Shown here in pieces: positions 1 through 11,403 of a DNA stretch of 64,000 bases. Numbering within the stretch: position 1 is the first letter of the stretch; each line of letters opens with the position of its first letter. This DNA is from Dasypus novemcinctus (taxonomy: Eukaryota; Chordata; Mammalia; Cingulata; Dasypodidae), in contig NC_080677.1 of assembly GCF_030445035.2 (NCBI RefSeq), positions 159,775,169 to 159,839,168 of the forward strand, in the 5' to 3' direction. A program made the position numbers and the translations under genes. The notes below the pieces were generated by a model that was given only the letters and a program-made list of their open reading frames with translations, was not told the DNA's origin and made no database searches.

Positions 1-1342
1 GGGGTACTGGGCTCCTGGCTGGGGGGTCACTCTTGTGGGCCCTGGGAGAGCAGCGGCAATCCTCCAGGAGCAACGGCAAGAACCAGGAAGGAAGGAGGGC
101 CCAACAGTGGGCTCTTGATACTAATGGCTACACTTTTGAGCCTATACACCTGCAATAAGAACAAGGCCTAGAGTAGCATTGTGCCTGGGGGTTTCCTCCT
201 GACAGCCTTCATGTTACTCAAATGTGGCCGCTCTCACAGCCAAACTCAGCGTGTAGATGTGATTCATTCCCCCCAGCGTGGGACACGACACCCGGGGATG
301 AGCCTCCCTGGCACCGAGGGATCACTACCACATACCAGCTGAAGAAGCAACTAGAAAATGACCTTGAATTAAAGATTCAATGCGGAACAGCAGAATATAC
401 CTGTCTACATATAATAACATGACTTCGGGAAGCGGTTTGACCTAATGTAAGGGGGAAATGTAAAGGAGAAATGAGATTATAAGGCTGTGAGTCTCTAAAA
501 AAGAGTCTGGAGGTTGTCACAAGGAATACCCCTATGTACAACTGAACAGTCTAAGAGACAGATAAGGTAGATACAACCCCAGGTATTGGTTCTTTTGAGT
601 CTGCGTGATGGAATTGGACTCAGAGGGGATCTCTTTTCACAAGACTTGCATGCTACTTTATTGGAATTGTAGTTGGTGCTGGGTTTGAGATATATGTAGG
701 GGATTTGAATCTCTGGACTGATACTATGACACCCAGGCCCAGAGCCTCAACAGACTTCAGCTCCTACACTTTGATTTATTGGACTTACTCCACTCAGCTA
801 ACATGGAGTTGAAGAAGGTCAACCACCACAACATGGAGCCTAGAGTGTCTACAACTAGAAGCAGGAGGAGTGCATCCAGTACCCATGTGGAATCTAAGCC
901 CTCACTTGACATAGGTGTGCAATGGACACAACCAATCCAATGTCCACAGAGAAAATGTGGAATGGGTGTGGGAACGGTAGCCATGGGGGCTGCTGGGTGT
1001 GGGGAACGGGAGGAAGAGATGAGATGTGGAGGCATTTTCGGGACATGGAGTTGTCCTGGATAGTGCTTCACGGACAATTACGGGACACTGTAGATCCCCC
1101 CAGGGCCCACTGGATGGAACGTGAGAGAGTCTGGGCTATGATGTGGACCATTGACTATGGGGTGCAGTGATGCTCAGAGATGAACTTTACCAGGTGCAAT
1201 GGATGTGTCATGATGATGGGAGAGAGTGTTGCCGTGGGGGGAGTGGGGGGCGGGGGCGGTGGGGTTGAATGGGACCTCATATTTTTTTTAATGTAAATTA
1301 AAAAATAAATAAATAATTAAAAAAAAAACATAAAAAAAAAAA
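1..1342 (+). mobile_element. L1 3' terminal region, xenarthran type, young copy cut by the window edge
   Basis: The stretch has no long reading frame. It ends in a G-rich run near 1235-1265, then an A-rich tail with repeated 'aaataaat' to about 1342, which is the layout of an L1 3' UTR. The last 420 bases are almost the same as the reverse complement of 55022-55442, a copy with a clear target-site duplication, so the family has moved recently. More diverged relatives lie at 23846-24330, 28080-28350 and 49055-49445. The 5' side runs off the window, so its full length is unknown. Assigning it to L1 rather than another LINE rests on recall of xenarthran L1 3' ends. Confidence 0.7.
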
Positions 1343-1379
1343 GTAATATAGACCCTATAGGCTTTAATTTTCAGAAAGG

Positions 1380-1792
1380 ATGTAGACTGAATGTGTATTC
1401 AAAGTTACATCTAGATGGAATGTGGGTCATATATTAATTCAAGCTTACCTGGAGGGTGGGTGATATGTTAATTCAAACTTACCTGGAATGTGGAGGATGT
1501 TAATTCAAAACCTATCTGATACTCAGACAAACAAAAACAAAAACAAACTCAAACAGAAACTAAGAAACTAACAAAGAAAAGCCTTTTTTTTTTCTTTTCA
1601 TGAAAGCACTGTTTGACTCCCCAGCAGCTACATCCTCTGTATAAAAGGGACCCAGAAATCCTACTCCAGGCTCGGGTTTTTGCACAGGAGTCCCCAGGCC
1701 CAGGCGGTCATTAATAAATTTTTCCTTCTCAAGAATATTCCTGAATCCTGGCCGTCAATACACAATTGTTAAATCTCTCTGCTTCCACAACA
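1380..1792 (+). mobile_element. ERV LTR, type X, copy 1
   Basis: This looks like a retroviral LTR. It begins with TG (1380), has a TATA box 'tataaaag' at 1640-1647, an AATAAA signal at 1713-1718 and ends in CA at 1792. The order TATA, then AATAAA about 70 bp later, then a short U5 is typical of gammaretrovirus-like (ERV1) LTRs. It shares U3 phrases such as 'acctggaatgtggagga' and the TATA region with 11673-12127, and its last 60 bases recur at 7803-7863. No internal coding sequence follows. The 5' boundary is approximate. Confidence 0.6.
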
Positions 1793-2763
1793 AGTTCAGG
1801 GAATGGGAAGATGAATCTAAAAACACCTGGCAGAAAAATGTGACCAGGAAACGTATGGCCATGGAATTCCACCTGGAAATCCCCTGAGAGAAAGACCCCA
1901 TCCGAAGGTTGCTGGACGAACCCCAGGAGAATCCTCCTCCATTTAAAACGAGGTTTACGGGAAGAGGACTTGGCCCAGTGGATAGGGCGTCCGCCTACCA
2001 AATGGGAGGTCCGCGGTTCAAGCCCCGGGCCTCCTTGACCCGTGTGGAGCTGGCCATGCGCAGTGCTGATGCGCGCAAGGAGTGCCGTGCCACGCAAGGG
2101 TGTCCCCGCGGAGGGGAGCCCCACGCGCAAGGAGTGCGCCCATAAGGAGAGCCACCCAGCGCGAAAGAAAGCGCAGCCTGCCCAGGAATGGCGCCGCACA
2201 CACAGAGAGCTGACACAAGATGACGCAACAAAAAGAAACACAGATTCCTGGTGCTGCTGCTAAGAATGGAAGCGGTCACAGAAGAACACATAGTGAATGG
2301 ACACAGAGAGCAGACAACTGGGGGGGGAAGGGAGAGAAATAAATATAAAAAACAATTAATTAAAAAAAAACAAAAAACAAAAAACGACGTTTAGTCTGGG
2401 ATCAAGGAAAAGCCCCAGATATTTTCAAGGGGCCTTATCATTGCCCCCTTCCCCCACACCCCTGTGGGGAAGGATTGATGGGTAGGATAATCAATCAAAA
2501 TAGCAAACAGCTGGGACCCCTCCCACAAACATTAACAAGGGGAGGGATAATTAATGGTTTAAAAGCAAGCAAAAAGGCTAAATCACCCCCTTCTCTGCTT
2601 AGACCAGCCCACATGTACACCTGTGAACCTAAAATCTGTTCTTTTTTTCCCATTTCTATTCTCTTCCCCCATTTCCTTAATAGACTACTGGCCTAACTAA
2701 ACCAGCGTGTTCTTAAATTCTTTTATGTAACATAGCCAAGAACCTAGAAGAAATCTGGCAACA
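1793..2763 (+). mobile_element. ERV LTR, type Y, copy A, interrupted by a DAS SINE
   Basis: The part from 2394 to 2763 matches LTR Y copies B, C and D: 'gggattgatgggt', the 'aatcaatcaaaa' segment, 'cagctggga' and the CA-ending terminus 'ggcaaca' at 2763. The 5' part, 1793-1957, lies between LTR X and the SINE and is diverged, so the start is uncertain. The SINE at 1958-2380 sits inside it. The 3' end is followed by CTAT and then the inverted copy B. Confidence 0.55.
1958..2380 (+). mobile_element. DAS-type tRNA-derived SINE, copy 1
   Basis: It starts with a tRNA-like head: an A box 'tggcccagtgg' and a B-box-like 'ggttcaagccc' about 45 bp later, the internal RNA polymerase III promoter. An unrelated body with repeats of 'caaggagtgc' follows, then 'acgcaacaaaaag' and an A-rich tail. 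A 13-bp target-site duplication flanks it at 1945-1957 and 2381-2393, with one mismatch. Armadillo DAS SINEs are reported to be tRNA-derived and moved by L1. Confidence 0.85.
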
Positions 2764-2767
2764 CTAT

Positions 2768-3397
2768 TGTCCCCGGATTTTATTTAGGTTCTTGACTATG
2801 CTGCAGAAATGAATTTTAAGAGCAGGCTGGGCAAATTAGGCCAGTAACTTATTCAGATAGAGAGGGAAGAGAAATGGGAGAAAAGAATAGATCAAGGTCC
2901 CAGGTAGAGAGGAAGGAACTGAAAAGTGATAAAGAGGGCTGATTTTCAGACTACAATTTCCTATTCTAAGTTATAAATCCCCAGGTTTACTTGCGTGGCC
3001 ATATGACAGAGGAAAAATGGTGAGAGCGGTGCAGAGGGCAGGGACGGGTCCAGAGGCAAGAGAGCTGGGAGTGAGAACCCTCGGTCAGGCCTCCCGGTCT
3101 GCTTTATAAACTCTTAATTATTCCACCCCTTTGCTAATGGCAGGGGAGGGGTTCCAGCTGTTTGCTGTTTTGATTGATTACCCCACCCATCAATCCCCCA
3201 TGAGGACCCAATGATAAAATCACTAGGGAACATCCGGGGCTTCTCCTGGATGTTCCAGAAGACGTCTTTGCTCTGGATAGCAGAATCTTGGGGGTGGGGG
3301 TCTTCCAGCAGCCACCTTGGGGTTATCGATGTCCACGTGGACTTCTTGCCAGGTTCCAAAACTGTCTACTGATTCCCTGTCTTACTAGCCTGCTTCA
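2768..3397 (-). mobile_element. Solo ERV LTR, type Y, copy B, with 4-bp target duplication
   Basis: This is a full 630-bp LTR on the minus strand, running from TG (3397) to CA (2768). It is flanked by CTAT on both sides (2764-2767 and 3398-3401). A 4-bp duplication is the usual size for gammaretrovirus-like (ERV1) integration. The TATA-like 'tataaa' and the 'aatcaatcaaaa' block match copies C and D. No internal retroviral genes are attached, so it is a solo LTR left by recombination. It lies exactly next to the 3' end of copy A in opposite orientation. Confidence 0.8.
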
Positions 3398-3401
3398 CTA
3401 T

Positions 3402-4074
3402 TACAGTTTTGCTGGAGAGAGACTTTGCTGCACTGAGTAATTAAGAAAATGAGGCAGGCTAAGGCAGAAGCATGGAGGTGGTAGAGGCGTCTTGGAGAGA
3501 GGGTGCTGTCCACACTCGCTTCTCTGGAAATCAGCATTCCTCACACCTCCCAGGTGTGCATGCTCTGGGCACAGCTAGTTGGACTTGAGGTAGACACATG
3601 ACCCAACATGGGCTCAGAGACTCTGGCTTTGGAATTGGACTCATAACCCAGAGATTGTGATCTCAGGTGCTGGAGCTGAGAGAACTGGGGCGGCTGGCTA
3701 GACCAGCCATTTTCTACCAAATGCTCATTTATCAGCAGGAAGAGAGGAAGGGCAGAAAGCAGCAGCTCCACCTAGGGAGGCAAGGATGCTCTGCCTGGGC
3801 AGAGGGAAGCAAGGATGGAGGCTGCCTGGGTGGTCCTGGAGAGGAGAGAGCCACTTTAGGGTCCTGCTGGCGGAGCCCCACCTAGCCTTGACTGTACCTC
3901 CCGCAATGGAGTTCGTTGGCTTGGGTTGGGTTGAGAGGTCAAGGAACCCCTTCCCAAGAACAGGGCTCACAGCGCTGTGAGGGTGGAATAGGAGGTGCAG
4001 CCCTGTTGGGGTGGGGGAGTACAGCCGGCCATGTACCCTGATCGGGCCATATTGCAATTGGATTTGGTTCATTG
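3402..4074. other. Unassigned sequence, no gene seen
   Basis: I see no recognisable repeat or exon here. Overlapping frames on both strands of up to 115 codons are open, but none resembles a known protein and none has convincing splice sites. Confidence 0.4.
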
Positions 4075-4392
4075 CAGCAGCCGGTCCTGAGGAGCCTACT
4101 TTGTGGGCCTCCCTTTTATCTGACTGGCTAAAGTAGAAAAATTCTCCTTTCTGACTGTTGAAATCATTTGTTTTCCCTTTAAGTCCTTCAACTGATTGGC
4201 TGAGACTCCTCTCATTGCTGAAGGCAATCTCCTTTCTTGATTGTAGATGTAATCAGCCACAGGTGCAATCAACTCACTAATGAATCAAATCCATGAAATG
4301 TCCTCACGGTAATTATCAGGTCAGTGCTTGCTTGATCAAACAACTGGGCACCATAACCCAGCCAAATTGACACATGAACTTAACCATCACAG
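4075..4392 (-). mobile_element. MLT2-like ERVL LTR, minus strand
   Basis: Read on the minus strand, the segment starts near 4392 with 'tgtgatggttaa' and 'tgtgtcaatttggctggg', then 'cccagttgtttgatcaa'. Lower down comes 'ccaatcagttgaagg'. These phrases are characteristic of MLT2 LTRs of the ancient ERVL group. The lower boundary is vague. Confidence 0.6.
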
Positions 4393-5658
4393 AGACAAAC
4401 TAGTATGTTTTGGAGTTTTGCTTTTAATTATGATGATCAGGCTATATGTTTTTATTTCTTCTAGTTTTATATCTTTTTGTGTTTCAAGAATCTGTTCAAA
4501 TTCCTTGTCCTTCTCAATACAGATGATTGTTCTTAAGACAGCTAATCAAAAGACAAATGAGCTAGAAATGGGACAGTCTTTTGTGGACTGAGACTGAAAA
4601 CGAAAATAATAGACACCCTGACTTGGAGAGAGGGCTGTATCGTAATCTGCTCAACTGAATAAATAACCCCATTCTAAGGGTCTTAAATGTAATTGAGCAG
4701 CCACCCAACAAACTTCACTGCACTCAAGAAAGAAAGAAAAAATAAATAAAAAGAACAGAACAACTGAATGAGCCTACGGGATCACCCAAAAGAGAAAGAA
4801 ATCAATGATCAGTGGTGGTGATTGGAGTGTTTTGGTCAAGTTTCCAATGAGATCATAGAAAATGTGACCAAAAGAGGGGACTGTTAAGGAAAATAAAATG
4901 GCCACCTGCACTGGTTGTTGCTAGGAGGGACCCCTTTCTGAGAAAGGATTTACCAGAAGACAGAAACAAATGACCTACAGGGGCTTTCTGATAAACTGGA
5001 ACAATGGAATGTACCTTACAGAATTACAGATACCAACACCTGGTGATAAACAACTTTTGGTCCAGGAGAGATAGTTTATCAGAATGGGCAGCATGCCATA
5101 CCAATCAATGTATTTCTGCTCCTCACTTTGTAAGACACCTCCCCACCATGTAAAATGAAATCTTAATGTCAGCCAATCGGAACCTTTCTTCTCTTGCTTC
5201 TGCATTTGTCCTCTGTAAGCTTTCCCATTCCCTTGGCAGAGCTCCTTGCCACACACAGTTTGGATGCTGCCTGATTCATGAATCATACACAACTCAAACG
5301 CCCAGAGATGGTAACTTGTCTAATATTTTATTTTAACAGCTTTTTAAATATTCACTTATTATAGGAAAATTATAAATATCTTTACATCAGAAAGTTTATT
5401 TTTTTATAAATATTATAATCTCAGGCTATAACCAAAGGATTGAAATTCAAACTGTGAGATAGACATGGAATCTATTGTACAGTTGTACTTTTTTCCTTCT
5501 TGTACTGTAGTATTTATATTAGCCTTTAAAAAAATGATTGGCAAGTATAAACAAAGTTCAAAAAAGATTTTTATGTTTTTTAGTAGCCATTATTATTCTT
5601 TTAATTTCACAATTGTTACTGGAAGCAGTTTTGTGGTATAGAGGAGGTGGCTGTTAAA
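4393..5658. other. Unassigned, AT-rich sequence
   Basis: No gene, exon or confident repeat was recognised. It contains a short 'aagaaagaaagaaaa' tract near 4728 and AT-rich stretches. The minus-strand frame at 4975-5292 (105 codons) resembles nothing I know. Confidence 0.35.
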
Positions 5659-5673
5659 AAGTGATCTGCTCCA

Positions 5674-5837
5674 GGGGAGTGGATGTGACTCAAGCACTTG
5701 GGCACCCGCCTCCCATATGGAAGGCCCCATGTTCAGTTCCCAGTTCCTCCTAAAAGAAGACGTGCAGACACAGAGAGCAGACAGTGAGCACAAACAAGGT
5801 GGGGATGGGATAAATAAATAAATAAATAAAATTTTTT
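5674..5837 (+). mobile_element. Short tRNA-derived SINE (DAS-II-like)
   Basis: A degraded tRNA-Ala-like head with 'atgttcagttccc' in the B-box position is followed by 'cagacacagagagcagaca' and an 'aaataaataaataaa' tail. It is flanked by a 15-bp target-site duplication (5659-5673 and 5838-5852) with two mismatches. It lacks the long middle body of the 400-bp DAS copies, so it belongs to a shorter subfamily. Confidence 0.75.
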
Positions 5838-5852
5838 AAGTGGTCCGCTCCA

Positions 5853-7239
5853 CCTATCAAATATACCAGTATTGCCACTGGGGGAAACAAGGTTACTAAA
5901 ATCGTGCCATGAAAGCAAGAGCCCACCAGGCCCACCTCTGTCCCACCCAGATACTCTCTGCCTCTTTGCCTTCTGTGTAAAATGGTCTGTTTCCCTCCCT
6001 CTCTCCTCTTATCAGCTGAATCGGGATTATGTTTATCTTTCTTTGTACTGTGTATAAAAGGTACTTGGTAGCATGAGTTAGATTAATTGATTGGTTGATT
6101 GATTGATTAAACAACCTACACCTAAGGGGAATTCTATTCCAGTCTGGGAATGTTAGGCCTTTGTATGATACTTGGAACCTGGATGGGTTGGCCTTCCCAC
6201 AGTAGACTGGCAAAGTTCCACAATACCTCATCCTTGAATCAAGTTTCTATTTTTGCTTAGTGGTAATAGGAAAGCTCAAGTCAAGTTGCTAAGGGCAACA
6301 CACCTTTGCTCTTTTTTCTTCATCTACTTCCCTCAAAAGATGTGCACAAGATTTCTTTAAATGTTCCAGTGTGAAAAATCCCAGAGGAAAAAGGATGTCC
6401 CCAAAACATACTCTTATGTAACCCATTCATAATTATAACCATCTCAACTCAATAATTTAAAATTTTCAGCTAACACATTAGAAGATGTTAATGGATTTGC
6501 TTCTTAGTTATTTTTACATTTTATTATGGTTGCTCTTGAAAAAGAAGAATCTTCCAGACTTGAACAAGGAAAAAAGTAAGCATTCCAGGCAGGGGGATTT
6601 GCAGTCCAAGTTATTTGGGGACAACTGGACCAGAGGTAGCTTATCACAGCACACAAGTTTTTTGTGTTTATTCTTAAGGAGAGTTGGACCATAGGACATG
6701 TGCTTTATAATCCTTGGTTACTCCCTCTCCTTCATCCCCACATCCAATCAATCTCCAGTTCGTACAGAATGCAACTCCAAACTCTTTCTCAAATCTAACC
6801 TTTCTAATCAGTTATTAATCAACAAACTTCCGGTTTCCCTGCCTCAAAGGCCAATAGTCAGACCCTGCTCCTCACTATCTTAAATGCTCCATTGGTGTCT
6901 CTTTGCCCAGCGAGGAAAGTCCAAGCTTCGTGAGCCACAGAAGGCTCTTGGCAAAGCACCACCTATTTCTCTTACCTCAGCTTGCACTTAGTGATCTCAT
7001 AAGCCCAGCTCTGGTATTCTCCAAAGCCCATGGCATCTGCTACCTGTGCCTTATGCCCATAACACCCACTCCCAACCCTCTATTCTCTGGTTGATTCCTC
7101 TCATCTCTTTCAATGCAATTCAAGTTTACCATGCCTGAAACATCCCTCTGTCTTGTCAGAATTCAATCCTTCCCTTCCACATACCCAAAGACTCCTCTAT
7201 CATTCCCCGTATGTTCAAATTATAGTTATGTGCACATGG
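5853..7239. other. Unassigned sequence with a short GATT-type simple repeat
   Basis: No gene was recognised. A 'gattgattgattga'-type simple repeat lies at about 6085-6112. The remaining open frames are under 112 codons and look like chance. Confidence 0.35.
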
Positions 7240-7380
7240 CGGCATTGACCTCGTTAGACTGTGGGTGACCCAAGGTCAGAGACTGTATCTTTTTATCCTA
7301 GTCTTCCTAGTACCTTGCCCAATGCCAGACACAGAGCTGGTGCTTCATAAGTGCTTGTTGAATGTATGAATGAATCAATG
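7240..7380 (+). repeat. L2 LINE 3' end relic
   Basis: It contains 'aggtcagagactgtatct', 'taccttgcccaatgccaga' and 'gtgcttgttgaatgtatgaa', the order found at the 3' end of the old L2 family, finishing in TGAA-type repeats. The DAS SINE that follows starts right at this end. Confidence 0.65.
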
Positions 7381-7802
7381 GGGAAGCGGACTTGGCCCAG
7401 TGGTTAGAGCGTCCGTTTACCACATGAGAGGTCCACGGTTCAAACCCCGGGCCTCCCTGACCTGTGTGGAGCTGGCCCATGCGCAGTGCTGATGCGTGCA
7501 AGGAGTGCCCTGCCATGCGGGGGTGTCCCCCGCGTAGGGGAGCCCCGCGTGCAAGGAGTGCGCCCTGTAAGGAGAGCCGCCCAGCGCGAAAGAAAGTGCA
7601 GCCTGCCCAGGAATGGCGCCGCACACACGGAGAGCTGACACAACAAGATGACGCAACAAAAAGAAACACAGATTCCCGTGCCGCTGACAACAACAGAAGT
7701 GAACAAAGAAGAACATGCAGCAAATGGACACAGAGAACAGACAACTGGGGGGAGGGGGGAAAGGGGAGAGAAATAAATAAAAATAAATCTTAAAAAAATA
7801 TT
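7381..7802 (+). mobile_element. DAS-type tRNA-derived SINE, copy 2
   Basis: The head carries A box 'tggcccagtgg' and B box 'ggttcaaaccc', followed by the standard body and an 'aaataaataaaaataaat' tail. No clean target-site duplication is visible. The tail runs directly into the last 60 bp of an LTR X, unlike the other copies. Confidence 0.85.
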
Positions 7803-7863
7803 TATATATTCCTGAGTCCTGGCCTTCCGTACGTGATCATTGAATCTCTCTGCTTCCACAACA
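7803..7863 (+). mobile_element. Terminal 61-bp fragment of ERV LTR type X
   Basis: It is very like the last 60 bases of the LTR at 1380-1792, ending in the same 'ctctctgcttccacaaca'. The rest of the LTR is missing. It either was truncated by the SINE event or was carried along with it. Confidence 0.65.
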
Positions 7864-8397
7864 GTACTAGAGACTTTTTCCTCTTATCACTACAGAAATG
7901 CTCAGCCCTAGCATATCTGTAGTGTTTTCCTCAGAGAACAATAAGAATAGGAAGAAGCTGCACCCTGGGTCACTGGAATAGACAAGGTCAGATGCCAGAA
8001 GAAGCTGTGCATTAGAGAGAAAGCCGGGAAAACAAGGAGGCTGGCCTGAGATTGCACCACCCCCAGTAGGGATTTTCCTGGCCAGGATCACACCAAGAAT
8101 TGCCGCTGTGGTCGCCAGGCCTGGGAACTTGGGGTAAGGCCACACTTTCAACTCTTATGTGAGTCCCCCAAAGCACAAGAAAAAGAGTAACAGGGAATAA
8201 TGTTAGCAAGCGCTACCTGTGGGACTTTCTACACAATGAGGATTGGAAGAAGGTTGTGCAGAAGTCAGAGAGAGCAAGGCTCTCAGAGTCTGGCATTGTC
8301 CCCAGAACCCGCCTAATGACTCAAAATGCCTGGAAACTCAGCCTGAAGACAGACCAGGAATTTCCCAAACCTCTTGATAAGAAGCATGAAGGAAAAA
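7864..8397. other. Unassigned sequence
   Basis: No recognisable gene or repeat. Short minus-strand open frames (94 and 65 codons) look like chance. Confidence 0.35.
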
Positions 8398-8575
8398 CAC
8401 TTTATTTCTGTTGTCATTCATTTAGGTGACAAATATTTACTGAATTTCCTCCATCTGCTAAGTTCCAGGACAGGTCACACGCTGAAAGACTGTGCTCCTT
8501 TTGTCCACCGCTGTGTTTCCAGCCCTCGGCACAGTACCTGGCAGGCGCTCACCAGAACGTTCAAATAAATTAAAA
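8398..8575. repeat. Two L2 3'-end relics in opposite orientation
   Basis: The first half, with 'acaaatatttactgaatttc' and 'aagttccaggac', reads as an L2 3' end on the minus strand. The second half, with 'ctgtgtttccagccctcgg' and 'cagtacctggcaggcgctc', reads as an L2 3' end on the plus strand. Both are highly diverged. Confidence 0.5.
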
Positions 8576-9779
8576 CGGTGATTAACGGCCCGCAGGAAAG
8601 TGTGAGGAGCTCTGCAGATCCGCTCCCTAGTGAAACTGGTGAAAAGTATATAACAAACGATCACTTAAGGCCTCTTCAAACAGTCCTAGGAGCACACAGC
8701 AAACGAAGAAGCATCTATTCAAGAATGTCAATGAAAATTTGTTAAGAAAAAACAGAAACCGTGGTATTTGAGCCAAAACTGCTCCCTCCCACTCCCAGCC
8801 CCATGAGGCAGAAACTCCACTCCAGACAGCTGCAGCCAGGAAAACAAGGTCCCCGCTCCCCGCTCCCAGGCAGAGAGCTTTCAGCATCTCATCCTGTCCC
8901 TGTCGCTGAGACTAAGTTCTGGGCGAATGTGCTGGGTGGTGAGGAATGGAGGCCTCACTTAGGACAGGGTGCACCTGAGACTCCCGGGTCCCTTGTCACC
9001 CTTGCCCTGGATTGTCAAGCTGTGATTCCAGTGCTTGGAGAGACAAGCCAAGAGGGCCTCAGGCTAGTGTGTCCCCCTCCACCAGGAGCTCATCTCCCAA
9101 AGCAGGAGTGTCATGCAGGGAGAAACCGTTGTCCCCACCCCAGCTCCACTGGGACTCAGAGATTTTGCCTGAGGAGAGAAGCAGGCTATACTACAGAGAG
9201 TCCCTCAGCTCCTCGCAAAGCAACTGACTCCATTTGCAACAGAGTATGGAGAAGCCCAAACCTAAGGATGCTCTCCAGAATAGTGGGGGGCGAGGGGGGG
9301 AAAGTGGGCAATTGGGAAGATATTCCTGGATTTGGTAAAGATGTAGGCTCAACTGTGGGCTGGCAAGTTTGTGGAAAAGAGCTGGGGAAGGAGATGGCTG
9401 GGAGGAGTCCTCCTAGGGTCAGAAAAAATATCAAGCATTGACCTTAGGAACTGTTCCTTCAACAGAGCTTGAATTTGATTGGATTTGTCTGTAGAGCAAT
9501 TTGCACCCCAGGGCACTGTTGGGAAAAAAAATGGTAGAGCAACCAACCCGCAATTAATGGAGGTTGACTGGGTACGACCAAGGAAAGAGGAGAGCCCTGC
9601 CCAAACCACCGCCATCCCAAGTGACTGGGTGTACCCCAAAGCTGCAGTGCTGGGCAACACCAATGTACTGGACATGGGCATGTGGGGGGAATAGTAGACG
9701 TGGCCAAATAGTCCAGCTAGTTGCTAACAAATAAATAAGCAAATAGCAATGCAAGCCCTAGGGGGAGGAAGTAACCAGA
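8576..9779. other. Unassigned sequence with a 226-codon open frame of doubtful meaning
   Basis: A plus-strand frame is open at 8761-9441. Its product is rich in Pro, Gly and Arg and matches no family I know. It lacks clear splice sites, a poly(A) feature or codon-use evidence. The DNA is GC-rich, where stop codons are rare, so the frame is weak evidence for a gene. Confidence 0.35.
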
Positions 9780-10165
9780 ATCCAGAGGTACTATGATATA
9801 TTATCTAAAATGTTTAGCAGCCAACCAAAAATTATAAGACATGCCAAGAAATAGGCATATACACCAAGAAACAGAGTTATGATCCATACAAAAACAAAAA
9901 ACACAGAAGACATGCCAAGAAACAGGCATATACACCAGGAAACAGGTGTATGACCCATACCCCAGAAAACAAAAAACGCAGGCAGCAGCAATGCAATTAC
10001 CTGTGAGAGCAAACAGATTTTGGATTTAACAGACAAAGCCTTCAAAGCAGCCACTGTAAAATGTTTGACGAACAGAAGGGAAGCACGATTAATGTAGTAG
10101 AGAAAGATATGATGACAATATTGCATCAAATAGAGAATACCAATAGAGTTGAAAATCGAATGAAT
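9780..10165 (+). mobile_element. Old L1/HAL1-like 5' region and ORF1 start fragment
   Basis: Phrases such as 'ccaaccaaaaattataaga', 'gacaaagccttcaaagcag' and 'gcatcaaatagagaatacca' follow the order of the region before and inside ORF1 of old L1/HAL1 elements. A 71-bp tandem duplication lies inside it (9838-9908 and 9909-9979). No open ORF1 remains. Confidence 0.6.
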
Positions 10166-10352
10166 TAGTATATAAATGAGTGAATGAATGAATGAATGGG
10201 CAAATGAAAGAACATGGCCTTTTAGCAGCAGGTCCTCCCTTAAGGTTTACCAAGACGAGAGTCATGGAGGTCCATATACCATACATCTGTATCTTTAAAA
10301 GTTATAAATCAAACTAAAAATCTGTTCAGTGAAGTGGGCTCTCTCCTCCTTC

Positions 10353-11403
10353 CAAAGCAGGCTAGATAGGGAATCAATAGACGGATCTGGAACCTGGCAA
10401 GAAGTCCATTGTCTTCAGTAACCCCAAGGCGGCTGCTGGGAGACCCGCATGAGATTCTGCCATTCAGAACGACATTTCCTCCGGAAGAGGCCCTGGATAT
10501 TCCCCAAGGAAGTTATCATTGGGCCCCTCTGGGGGATTGATGGGTGGGGTAATCAATCAAAACAGCAAACAGCTGGGACTCCTCCCAGGTCATTAGCAAA
10601 AGGGACAGAATAATTAATGGTTTAAAAGCGAAAGCAGGAGTCAGACTTGGCCCAGTGGCTAGGGCGTCCGTCTACCATAAGGGAGGTCCATGGTTCAAAC
10701 CCCGGGCCGCCTTGACCCGTGTGGAGCTGGCCCATGCACAGTGCTGATGTGTGCAAGGAGTGCCCTGCCATGCAGGGGTGTCCCCTGCATAAGGGAGCCC
10801 CACGCACAAGGAGTGCACCCCGTAAGGAGAGCTGCCCAGCATGAAAGGAAGTACATCCTGCCCAGAAATGGTGCCACCCACACGGAGAGCTGACACAACA
10901 AGATGACGCAACAAAAAGAAACACAGATTCCCATGCCACTGACAACAACAGAAGCAGATAAAGAAGACAACGCAGCAAATAGACACAGAGAACAGACAAC
11001 CGGGGCAGGGTGGGGGGAAGGGGAGAAAAATAAATAAATCTTTAAAAATAAAAATAAAATAAATAAAAGCAAATGCAAAGGCCTTTTTGCTCTCTCCTGC
11101 TCTCTCTTGCCTTTGCCCTGTCCTGGTGTCTTTCTGTGCCTTATTCTGGCTTCTTCGTCCCTGCCAGGATCAACACACAAGTAAACCCAGGGATGTGATC
11201 TATAATGGGAAATTGTAGTCTGTAAATCATTAGCCCTCTTTATCACTCTTTAGCCCCTTCCTCTCTACCTGGGACCCATGATCTGTCATTTTCTCCTATT
11301 TCTCTTCCCTCCCTACCTTAATAAATTACTCGCCTAATCCACCCAACGTGCTTTTGAAATTCATTTCTGCAACAGTCAAGAACCTAGACAAAATCTGGCT
11401 ACA
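10353..11403 (+). mobile_element. ERV LTR type Y, copy D, carrying a DAS SINE
   Basis: It matches LTR Y copies B and C along its length: 'aagcaggctag' near the start, 'gattgatgggtggggtaat', then after the SINE 'gggaaattgtagtctgtaaa', an 'aataaa' signal and 'aaatctggctaca' at the end. Flanks are CTTC before and CTCC after, a 4-bp duplication with one change. Without the SINE and one copy of its target duplication the LTR is about 610 bp. It is a solo LTR with no attached internal genes. Confidence 0.75.
10637..11064 (+). mobile_element. DAS-type tRNA-derived SINE, copy 3, inside LTR Y
   Basis: A box 'tggcccagtgg' and B box 'ggttcaaaccc' are intact in the head, followed by the DAS body and an 'aaaataaaataaataaa' tail. 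A 13-bp target-site duplication at 10624-10636 and 11065-11077 has two mismatches. It entered after the LTR. Confidence 0.85.

Noticed and set aside
8761..9441. 226-codon plus-strand open frame as a possible gene
   Set aside because: Low-complexity, Pro/Gly/Arg-rich product in GC-rich DNA, no similarity known to me, no splice or polyadenylation context.
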